Shown here: positions 1 to 8,301 of the stretch, one piece after another
How the letters are laid out: each line of letters begins with the position of its first letter
How positions within the stretch are numbered: the stretch's first letter is position 1
Source: Bidens hawaiensis
Taxonomy: Eukaryota; Streptophyta; Magnoliopsida; Asterales; Asteraceae
Reading direction: 5' to 3'
Assembly (NCBI GenBank): GCA_021521415.1
Contig: JAIQDT010002044.1
Span: forward strand, 248,001 to 312,000
DNA length: 64,000 nucleotides
The notes under the pieces: model-generated
What the model was told of the DNA's origin: nothing
Databases searched by the model: none
Seen by the model: the letters and a program-made list of their open reading frames with translations, nothing else
Translations under genes and position numbers: made by a program

Positions 1-312
1 GATGTACGCCACCTCGATTCCCGACACTACCATTTCAATGCTGAAATAATCAGCAATCGTGTACCCAAGCCACCTAACCATTCGGTTAAGTTGTTGGTAT
101 GTGAAGGTTTGAGGGTTGACATAGTTAATATACCTCACCCTTTGATTCCTTCGGACGGCGCCGGAAAAAAAATGGAATCGTATGGTGAAAAATGTGAGGT
201 CGTAGTAGATGGGGGCATGAGCACCCGGTGCACGTTTGAGCCAAGCTGCAGCCATTACCGAAAAGAAAGGTGGATTGTGATTGTGATTGTGGATTCTGAT
301 TATGGATTGTGA
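1..312 (+). other. open reading frame entering from the left edge, unrecognised
   Basis: The frame beginning at base 1 is open with no stop until 312, so it may be the C-terminal end of a longer protein that starts outside the window. I do not recognise the sequence. The last third is encoded by an ATTGTG-type microsatellite and is low-complexity (repeated Val-Ile). It sits inside the fragment I read as a CACTA transposon, so it could be a transposon exon, a captured gene piece or chance. No splice sites or domain support a firm call. Confidence 0.2.
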
Positions 313-325
313 TTGTGATTGTGAC
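268..325. repeat. GATTGT microsatellite
   Basis: Imperfect tandem hexamer repeat (gattgt, interrupted by ggattctgattat). Simple-sequence repeat only. Confidence 0.8.
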
Positions 326-441
326 TGGTATTTAAACACCATCGGAAACCGTCGGTACATCTCCCTGACAATTTGAAATTGGCGGCACAAGAAACTGTAA
401 AGGCAATGATGACGTCGCCACTCGTCAAATCAACGTGTGGC

Positions 442-1037
442 CATTAATTACGATTGGACACGCTTAAAAATATTATAGTGTGACCATTTATCACTTATAG
501 CCACACAGAATAAGTGTATCCGTGACAATAAAAAACTTAGAAAAAATAAAACTAAGATATTCTTTGGTCACATAACCTCATATAAGTAGCCATTAATTAC
601 ATTTGGACACACTTATAAATATTTAAGTGTGACAATTTCTTACTTATAGCCACACATAATAAGTGTATCCGTGACAATAAAAAACTTATAAAAAACAAAA
701 CTAAGATACTATTTAGTCACACAACGTTGTATAAGTGGTCATTAATTACATTTGGACACTCTAAAACATCCTTTAAGTGTGACAATTTATAACTTATAGC
801 CACACATAATAAGTGTATCTGTGACAATAAAAACTTATAAAAAGCAAAACTAAGATACTCTTTGGTCACACAACCTCGTATAAGTGGCCATTAATTACAT
901 TTGGACACACTTAAAAATATTTTATTGTGATCATTTACAACTTATAACCACACATAATAAGTGTATCCGTGACAATAAAAAAACTCATGAAAAATAAAAG
1001 TAAACTACTCTTTGGTCACACAACGTCGTGTAAGTGG
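442..1037. repeat. 149-bp subterminal tandem repeat, four copies
   Basis: The word cattaattac recurs at 442, 591, 740 and 889, exactly 149 bp apart each time, with flanking sequence conserved (gccacacataataagtgtat, gtgacaataaaaa, ctttggtcacacaac). After 1037 the array degrades into shorter units that keep GTGGCTAG/GCCACAC words up to 1400. In CACTA elements such subterminal repeats are transposase-binding sites; here that is an inference from position. Confidence 0.85.
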
Positions 1038-1561
1038 CCATATATTTTAAGCGTTTTAGCTACATAACTAATAAATACAATGGTTGTTCGTCATATTTCG
1101 CCACTTTATTAAAAATGTGGCTAGAAAATGTGACATTAGGCCACACAACGTAATATAAGTGGCTATATCTTTTACCTTTTAGACACATCTCTTATCAATA
1201 CAGTAGCCGTTTGTCAAATTTGGCCACACTATTCAAACGTGTGGCTAGTTAAATGTCATAGTTTGTGGCTAGTGCATGTGTTTTTGGTCACATGTATCAA
1301 ATATCAAAAAAACTATGACTGTAGGTCACATTTCGCCACACGTTTTTATAATGTGGCTAGTTTTTGTCACAGTTTTTTTCAAAGTGTGGCGAAAAGTACC
1401 TGACTAGGTATAGAATGGTCACATGAAGAATAGTATGTGTGGCCAAAACATTCTGGAAGGTTTTCAAACATGGTCAAAGACCTCTTAGCCACACATTTAA
1501 GCCGAAGTGTGGCAAATCGCCCAAACCACATGTGTGGTGGAAGGTCGATATTTACGTAGTG

Positions 1562-1666
1562 GACACAATCGGTCATGAACAGTTCCGTTAAGAACTGTTC
1601 TTGAGCCCATAAACAAGAGCAAGAACCAAAACACGAAAAATATTTTACCACGGGAAACAAATCCAT
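1562..1666 (-). pseudogene. candidate 5' end of a host gene cut by the CACTA terminus
   Basis: On the minus strand an ATG at 1666-1664 opens exactly 35 codons (starting MDLFPVVKYFSCFGSC) before the transposon terminus at 1561. Upstream there is a plant-like leader rich in CT and a TATA box at 1841-1848, about 175 bp away. The frame runs on into the transposon for another 60 residues, which I regard as accidental. I do not recognise the peptide. It could equally be the start of another mobile element gene; the rest of the gene would lie left of the window if the transposon insertion is real. Confidence 0.3.
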
Positions 1667-1840
1667 GTTTGATGAATTTTTAAGTGTGATTATGAGTAGC
1701 AGATTTTTTGTTTGATTGAAGATCTAGGTAAATCTCTAAGGCGGTAGGAGATGGCGGTGTGCTAAGAGAAAAGTAAGAAAGAGAAAATTTTGTGGATAAG
1801 ATTTTGGAGTGAATGAAAAGAAAGATATTTTGGGTTGACC

Positions 1841-1848
1841 TATTTATA
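1841..1848 (-). promoter_or_regulatory. TATA box (TATAAATA)
   Basis: Reads TATAAATA on the minus strand, in the context CCTATAAATAGG, followed by a CT-rich leader leading to the ATG at 1666. Typical plant core promoter spacing; orientation agrees with the truncated reading frame. Confidence 0.45.
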
Positions 1849-2970
1849 GGGTCATCCTATCTTGCGATAGGGTCAAAACATCTCAAGTCATAAACGATTT
1901 TACACTCTCAATCCCCAAACTCTGAAAATGTTTACAAATTTAAACTCGTAAAATATTTACCCCCGAATCCAAACACTTTAAATATATACAAGATATATTT
2001 TTTGAGGGTCACACTTAACAGATGTTGCATAAAGGAACATGTTGAAGAACATTAACCATTTTAACTAGACACTTAAAAAATAAGATTGAAAAGAAAATGA
2101 AATAAAATAAACTTTAAAAACAAAAAATAATAATTAAAAAAAGTAAAGATAAAAATAAAAAAATAATACAAGTCAAAAATTTTAAGATGTAAATAAAAAC
2201 AAAAGAAAAACTTAAGAAATCAAAAGAATTTGAAGTAAAGATGAAATTAATATTATATTAATCTTAGAGTTAGTTAATTTACTTAATTTAAGTAGCACGT
2301 GTTTTTGGTGAGAAAGATCGCGACATGGAATCACATTGCCTATAACGTCCTAGATCACACTTCTATTTGAATATTATTATGCCAAGAACCCAAACTAGAT
2401 TGTAGATATACTTGTCCACTTTAAACTTAACAAGTATTTTAATTTCATTGTGATACGTTAAGGTATGAATTAGGCACAATACCTATGTGGTCCTCTGTTA
2501 ATCCAACATGCTACAAACTCCATCGTACCTCGATCATAGTTTGTGTTCATCAGTATCACCTCGAATTGACTCCGACCCTCTAATGATTGATCAAAACATT
2601 TTAACGCTTATTTAAACCTTTTGCAATTTTTCTTTCAAACAATATTTAAGGTTAAACCATGGACTTACTAGCCTTACAGACTCACATGCCTTCATATAAA
2701 GTGTTTAGGACTTACTTGTTTGCCCCTACGTTCGTGGTTCTAATATAGCCCTTTTTGTTTGTGAATTTATCAACATTTTTGTTGTTGATTTTAAATACTT
2801 GTTGAGCATTTTGCAGTTTTTCTGCTTTAATAATTTTTTTATTTCCAATATTTGAATTTAAAGTAAGAATAATTTTTATTGTGACCAATCACTAACAAGC
2901 TCGTGTATGACTGACTAATAACATTTTTGCCTTCATCGATATGACATATTTTGGAGTCGGAAAATGCTTC
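1849..2970. other. non-coding, AT-rich
   Basis: No gene-like reading frame seen. 2080-2260 is an A-rich tract of short aaaataa words. The remainder is unremarkable AT-rich sequence without terminal repeats that I can pair. Confidence 0.5.
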
Positions 2971-3134
2971 TGTTAGTGCACGGTTTGGTGACTGGTGATT
3001 TGCGGTTAAAGTATTCAAGATTAAAGTATTCGATAGCTACGGAAAAGGGGGTGTCTGTTAGTGCACGAAATTGTTGTCCGTAGCATTCGAATAAGTTATA
3101 CATAGTCTAGATTGAGTATTTATTATAAATGGCC

Positions 3135-3317
3135 CATTCGCTATGGTTTGTATAGCGAATGAGGTCCATTCGTTAGTGATCTAGGCTACTTCGTTAAGCT
3201 TATAAGCCCATTCGTTATGAAAGCATAACGAATGAGAGCTGGTTCGTTAAGTTAACACCATTCGTCATGGAATGTTGACGAATGGAGTCTAATTCGTTAT
3301 GGAGGCATAACGAATTA
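3135..3317. repeat. four hairpins built on ATTCGTTA/TAACGAAT
   Basis: Four perfect or near-perfect inverted repeats with short loops stand in a row: CATTCGCTAT 3135-3144 with 3152-3161; CATTCGTTATG 3209-3219 with 3224-3234; CATTCGTCA 3259-3267 with 3276-3284; TAATTCGTTATG 3290-3301 with 3306-3317. All lie upstream of the TATA box, i.e. in the U3 part of the LTR. The same words form hairpins in the U3 of the copia element at 43943. Confidence 0.85.
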
Positions 3318-3347
3318 TGTTTAACTTAACGAATGGAGCATGTGGCC

Positions 3348-3355
3348 TATAAATA
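3348..3355 (+). promoter_or_regulatory. LTR TATA box (TATAAATA)
   Basis: TATAAATA in the context GGCCTATAAATAGG, inside the LTR at 3057-3539 and about 30 bp downstream of the last hairpin. It sets the U3/R side of this LTR and its plus orientation. Confidence 0.6.
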
Positions 3356-3544
3356 GGTGGTTCCATGCTCATAATTAAGCGAGTTCACACACATGAGAGA
3401 TGTGAGGTTCTTCATAAGTTATTATTCTCTCAATTATGTAATTTATCCATTTTTATCAATAAAGTAATAATTTAACATTTAGATCTCATGCATAATCGAT
3501 GTATCGTATTATCGGCTAGATCCGTGACGGGTTTCTACAGCTTC

Positions 3545-4165
3545 ATGAGAGTGTAACCACTAGCATAGGCGAGTATTTAATTTTATATCACTGTGATATT
3601 TACACATTTGCCAAGCCTATCTACACATCAAGCAATGATCTTGTTGGCTTTTGATCTACTCTTTACATGTGCTAGGATCATTAAATACAATTTCTTATCA
3701 TTTTCTAAAGGTCCTATCAATTTCTCAAAATTTTAGAATTTTAATAATCCGACTCTCTCTAAACAAGAGCTCCCTCTAAACAAAAGAATATCTTTTTGAA
3801 GGTTTTTCTAGTGTTTTTCTAATAAAATGTAATAAAATATAAAATATTTTAGATAAGTCAAGTGACTCATTTTTGTTTTTCTTAAAGAATCATAAATCTT
3901 TTTGGTGAGTTAAACTTAACTCATTTTCTCCATCTAAAATATTGACATATTTGAAAAATATTTACAATTTTTATAAAAAAAGATAAAAAGAAAACATAAT
4001 AAGAAAAATAAAATAAAGACAAACTAAAAGTAAATTAAAATTTTAAAATAAAGTAACATATGAATAAAATTGAGTGATAAAAAGAAAATAAAAAATAGAA
4101 AAATAAAATTAGAAATAAAATAAAGTAAAAATAAAACTAAAATTAAGATTAAAATAAAGTTAATT
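3545..4165. other. non-coding, A-rich; expected position of the missing 3' end of the minus-strand copia
   Basis: No coding sequence. 3945-4165 is almost pure A-rich words (aaataaaataaagt). On the minus strand this lies directly downstream of the copia RNase H, so a polypurine tract and 3' LTR would be expected here or further left. I could not find a match to the 5' LTR at 59711-60122, so the 3' LTR appears deleted or too decayed to see. Confidence 0.4.
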
Positions 4166-4641
4166 TTGAACAAAAGAGATCATGCCCAGAGACTCAACAA
4201 GAAACAAAAATCGGGCACGATTAAAGGCTTTTGTAAATAGGTCCGCAAAGTTGTAATCAGTGTCAACCTATTCAATAGTGACAAGTTTCTAGCCATAACA
4301 ATCGTGAATGAAATGAATTCGGATGTCAATGTTATTTGTCTTTGAGTGTTGGACCGGGTTTTTGATAATACAAATTGCTGCCTCATTATCACACTTAATG
4401 GGGGTGTTAAAGAAATTCAAATCGTAATCCAGCAGCTGATGCTGGATCCATATCACTTGAGAACAGCATAAAGATGCGGCAATGTATTCTGCTTCAGCAA
4501 TGGAGGTGGACACGGTGACATGTTTCTTGCATTTCCAGGAGATCAACCTATCACCTAGGAACAGAATCCTCCCGATGTTGACTTTCGACCAAGATTGCAA
4601 CCCTCCTAATCACCGTCGGTGTAAGCATGTAGCACCATAGG
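4166..4641 (-). pseudogene. copia RNase H and C-terminus, last fragment of the host copia
   Basis: Reading on the minus strand from 4641, the frame gives HAYTDGD, then KSTSGG, the GDRLISWKCKKHVTVSTSIAEAE block and the NPVQHSKTNNIDIRIHFIHDCY block typical of copia RNase H, ending near FTKAFNRARF. In-frame stops occur (after TDGD, in the FCS* position, after HDCYG and later). It joins directly to the RT fragment at 15834 once the gypsy element and one GGAGT are removed. Non-functional. Confidence 0.9.
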
Positions 4642-5002
4642 GGAGTTGTGACAATCGTCAATTTCAGGTTAACCCCGTTAACTCAACTCCGTCAATTCAA
4701 ACTTTAAGATCGTTGAATCTATAACGCACACTTCATTACATTTAAACTAGGGTTTAAATGACGCTTAACACTTACTACATGTGTAGTCTTTCGGGATTTG
4801 CACCGAAACGCAAACGAGTTGACGCAAACGATTGATAAACAAACGACAAACGTCAAAACAATAATTATGTGTTAATTATGTGTTAGATATATGTGTGTTA
4901 CTTGATTGTTATGTGGAATGTTAAACAAGAAACAAGAACCAACTATTTAGGCTAGAGATGTAACATTTGGAAGTTTAGGGACTAGAGTGTAACTTGTATA
5001 TC

Positions 5003-5010
5003 TATAAATA
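5003..5010 (+). promoter_or_regulatory. LTR TATA box (TATAAATA)
   Basis: TATAAATA in the context TATCTATAAATATATC followed about 30 bp later by the CT-rich stretch actcctctccttcccctc, a usual start region. The identical motif is repeated in the 3' LTR near 13375. Confidence 0.55.
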
Positions 5011-6916
5011 TATCATTATCACAAACCCTAACTCCTCTCCTTCCCCTCACAAAAACCGACGGCAGCTAGACCCCCCCCCCTCCGTGCGATCGGCTCACAA
5101 ACACACACCAAACACTTGGTTTTAATCTTGGGTTTTCACAATTGAAGCATCCTACACCCGTTTCTAATCATCTCCTACCTTCCTCTTGCTTGTATTGGTG
5201 TTTTGAAGGTATAACTTGCAAACCCTAGGTCCGACTTTTTCCTATGCATGGTGTTCATATGATCCTTGTTTATTTGATGGTGTATTAGTGATGATTTGAT
5301 AACTAGTTTTGATAGTATTGGATGTTAATTGTTGTGTCCTTGATTGTGAGTGCAAATAAAACCCTAATCTTGTATGTATGGTGTAATGGAGATGCATGGA
5401 TAGTAGTATTAGTGTCTAGCATGTTATATGATCTATTTGTGATCCATGGCTAGTGAAATTGTTAAGTTTTGATGTGAACAGAATCTGGACAGAATGTGTA
5501 TACGATGTTTAAATGACTGTAACGAAGTGTAAACGTGAAAATTGATTGAGATTGTGGGTACTGCAGTAAACTAGGTTGAGTCTAGTTTCCATGAAGTATA
5601 AATTCGTAATTTTTGGATAAGTGGAAGTATACTTTTATGATTTTACAAAAAACGTGATGCAAAGCTGATCTGTTAGACCTGCTGTTAGGTTATGTTGTAA
5701 ATGTTATATCTCATGAACTACGAGACCAATTGGGTTGGTTCCACTTCTGGAAGTTGACTCATTGAGTTGGGAACCAAACTCAAGTGGTCTTGCATTTATT
5801 GGATTTTTCGTTTAATGGGAATTGCAAATAACATTCTGTTGCACATGAATCTGACGGATATGAGTTTGATGTAATGTTTTGGTCATTATAAGAAAAATAT
5901 GTGGAATAAAAATAAGATAAAATATGTTCTGGAAACCTAATATATGTATGCTTCTGTGGTAATTTTTGGTGAATTAATTGAGACGTTATGATCGGTGAAC
6001 TAGTGCAATCTTTCAAGTAGAAATTCTGTCATAACGAAACTAGCTGCTGAGTTGTATAGGAATGCATGAAATATGATAGTTTTTATATAATTGTTGTATT
6101 TTGACCAAAATACCCTTGCGGGGAATAGTTGTTAGTTGATTGCCATGAATTGACCAAATCGCCCTTTATGGGGAATAATGGTTAGTTAATCTTTGTTTGT
6201 TAACCAAAATGCCCTTACGGGAATAACTGCTAGTAAAGTATGTTATTAGTACGTGACACGAAAGTAATTGCACACTCATGTATCGTATCACAATTGTACT
6301 TGTTTAAGTCACACACAATTCACAAACGAAACACGAAATCTGTTACGTGCATAGGTATTATGTGCCGAGTCTAGAGACTCGTTAAACGTACCGATACTTA
6401 GAAAATCTCTTTGTTATTTAGAACGCTAGAGAGTTTCTACGACGCACATCACTTGGTGATCTAGATCGGGATATTCTTCGCAAACAGTGAGTTTCACTTA
6501 CCCCGCTCTTTGAACTGTTTTCAAACGTTTTTCACTTGGGGGAGATAACATACTCCGATAAACATATTTTCTGAGATAAACGCATATTTAAGATTTTGTT
6601 ATAAATTATATATCACTTGTAAAGGCTAAGCGGCAAACGTAACATTTGAAGTCCCACACATCGGACCGCTTAATATTTGGAATAGCGAGTCACTGTTGAG
6701 TAGTACTACTGGGTTTGACAAACCCCACCCGACGTTAAGCTCAACTGGAGGTTGAGTGGGTGTAATTTTGGCTAACACTTACCATGGTCTGGATTGACCT
6801 GGTGACGGGCACTTGATAAACAGTCAGCTTCGGTCGCGAACCACTTAGCGATACTTGTTGTATAGATTAGCTACCTATCGATATATAATTTGACATAACA
6901 CTATCTGGTAATGCAA

Positions 6917-7130
6917 AACACTTAAACGTTGTAACGTGGTTACACAACACTTAAACGTCGTAACGGTGTTACGCAACACTTAAACGTCGTAACGTGGTTA
7001 CGCAACACTTAAACGTCGTAACGTGGTTACGCAACACTTAAACGTCGTAACGTGGTTACGCAAAACACTGAATCGTCGTAACGTGGTTACGCAAAACACT
7101 GAATCGTCGTAACGAGGTTACGCAAAACGC
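6917..7130 (+). repeat. 29-31-bp tandem repeat in the LTR
   Basis: Seven or so units of the form cacttaaacgtcgtaacgtg + gttacgcaa; the last units carry a variant cactgaatcgtcgtaac. Each unit contains the near-palindrome cgtaacgtggttacg. The same array is present in the 3' LTR at 15289-15502. Repeats are contiguous with no unique spacers. Confidence 0.9.
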
Positions 7131-7459
7131 TAAACGATTTATCTTATTTAACTTGTGAACTCACCAACCTTGTGTTGACACTTTTAGTATGTTATTCTCA
7201 GGTAGCCGAGGCGGGCGCGCAGTTTAGGAGCATGCATAAATTGAAACCATCTTTATTCTGCAAACTTAATTTTTAACAGTTACATTTGGTTTTAAGTCGT
7301 CCTGCGTGACGCAACTTTTGAATTAAGGTTTTACGCTTCCGCACTTATTTACATTTAAACGTTTTTCTTTGGTTTGATTATAACTAATGATTCCGATCCT
7401 GCCAGTTCACACCCTCTGACGGTAAAACTCCGTTAGTGGATTTTGAGGGTGTGACAGAT

Positions 7460-7471
7460 TGGTATCAGAGC
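7460..7471 (+). other. primer binding site, tRNA-Met type
   Basis: TGGTATCAGAGC, three bases after the 5' LTR. This 12-mer is complementary to the 3' end of plant initiator tRNA-Met and is the standard minus-strand primer site of many plant LTR elements. Confidence 0.9.
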
Positions 7472-7632
7472 CATTGGTTATAGCGAACTAGAAGCTGCAT
7501 GCATACTAGACTATAACCGCGACGACCCATTAGTTATAATGATACGCACTGCATAGGTTTGTGTAGTCTTGAAATCTTATTTCTTTACCTCCTTCACTCA
7601 TACGCGCGCATATACACGGCTTACCTGTAGGA

Positions 7633-8301
7633 ATGTCGACGCCACCCTTATCATCATCTGATTCGATGACGCATGCTCACGGGAAGGAACCGCAGTTACC
7701 TACTGCCTCGCCACCCCGTGTAGTCCCGGAACTCGAAGCTCCTGCACCGAAGAGGTACCGCCTATCCGGAGGCCTGTATGAAAACGACGTTAGCTGGGAT
7801 TGGTACCCCAACATGATCAGACGTATGGTCTACCGTGAACAAGTTCCCCCATTGCCTCACCCGAACCACCCTGCTTACCCTAACACTCTACCACCCATAA
7901 CCGAACCAGTGGAGCGAGTTCTCGCAGCTGTCGTTTCTTGTTTGGAGCGTGATGTGGGTTATATGCGCTACACGAGAGAGAACGTTTCCAGATTGTTAAA
8001 AGACGAAACCGAGAATAAGGAGGAGATTGCCCGCATGGCGGCGGCAATGAAAGATATGCAAGGGGCTAGTGATCAACAGATGAAGGTTATGATGAAGATG
8101 CAAGCCGAAATGATAGACTTGAAAGAGCAACTCCAAGAAGCAAGGACCCGAACCGAGATAGCTCTAGAGCGTTGCGATGACTTACAAATGCAACTTGCTC
8201 AGAACGCAGCCGAACCTGAGGCAGAGCCTGAAGAAGAACCGGAGGAAGAACCGACTGAGGAGGAGGCACACTCAGAGGTGTCCTCAGACGATGACATCTA
8301 G
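7633..8301 (+). CDS. small upstream ORF of the chromovirus (222 codons), coiled-coil with acidic tail
   Basis: Begins with ATG 177 bp after the LTR and encodes 222 residues. The N-terminal part is proline-rich with an aromatic patch ([20 protein letters not shown], residues ~50-70). Residues ~115-185 are a heptad-like stretch (many Met, Glu, Lys, Leu) that should form a coiled coil, and the last 30 residues are nearly all Glu/Asp. It ends at TAG 8299-8301, overlapping by 11 bases the ATG at 8291 of the gag-pol frame, which is in another frame. I take it as an element-encoded accessory or N-terminal gag-like protein; I know no function. The frame is intact. Confidence 0.7.
   Translation: MSTPPLSSSDSMTHAHGKEPQLPTASPPRVVPELEAPAPKRYRLSGGLYENDVSWDWYPNMIRRMVYREQVPPLPHPNHPAYPNTLPPITEPVERVLAAVVSCLERDVGYMRYTRENVSRLLKDETENKEEIARMAAAMKDMQGASDQQMKVMMKMQAEMIDLKEQLQEARTRTEIALERCDDLQMQLAQNAAEPEAEPEEEPEEEPTEEEAHSEVSSDDDI

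Larger units (their letters stand above)
1..1561. mobile_element. terminal part of a CACTA-like DNA transposon
   Basis: The right boundary reads ...ATTTACGTAGTG at 1550-1561, whose reverse complement begins CACTACGTAAAT, the hallmark start of a CACTA (En/Spm) terminal inverted repeat. Inside it lies a dense field of short GTGGC/GCCAC words and four 149-bp tandem copies, the usual subterminal architecture of CACTA elements. The other end and the target duplication lie outside the window, so the call rests on one terminus plus subterminal repeats. Confidence 0.5.
2971..3539 (+). mobile_element. rearranged near-solo LTR of a SIRE-like copia element
   Basis: Bounded by the 5-bp duplication GCTTC (2966-2970 and 3540-3544). 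It starts TGTTAGTGCACGG at 2971 and ends TTTCTACA at 3539, giving TG...CA ends. At 3057 there is a second start, TGTTAGTGCACGAAATTG, directly preceded by a purine-rich tract (GGAAAAGGGGGTGTC) like the one in front of the 3' LTR of the copia element at 58503. So 3057-3539 is a 483-bp LTR and 2971-3056 is a remnant of the 5' LTR start joined to the extreme 3' end of the internal region. This is what remains after nearly all of the element was deleted. Confidence 0.75.
4647..7456 (+). repeat. 5' LTR of the gypsy chromovirus
   Basis: 2810 bp, TG...CA with a 7-bp terminal inverted repeat TGTGACA/TGTGACA-like (TGTGACA ... GTGTGACA). Contains a TATA box at 5003-5010, a C10 run near 5071, and the 29-bp tandem array at 6917-7130. 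Same length as the 3' LTR. Confidence 0.95.

Noticed and set aside
1379..1561. C-terminal 60 residues of the minus-strand frame starting at 1666
   Set aside because: This part is encoded by the transposon terminus and its subterminal repeats.
5780..6016. Minus-strand 78-codon frame in the 5' LTR, repeated (85 codons) in the 3' LTR at 14131
   Set aside because: It occurs twice only because the LTRs are near-identical; no recognisable protein.
6917..7130. Array of ~30-bp direct repeats, reminiscent of a CRISPR array
   Set aside because: Units are contiguous without unique spacers, lie inside a plant LTR and are duplicated in the other LTR.
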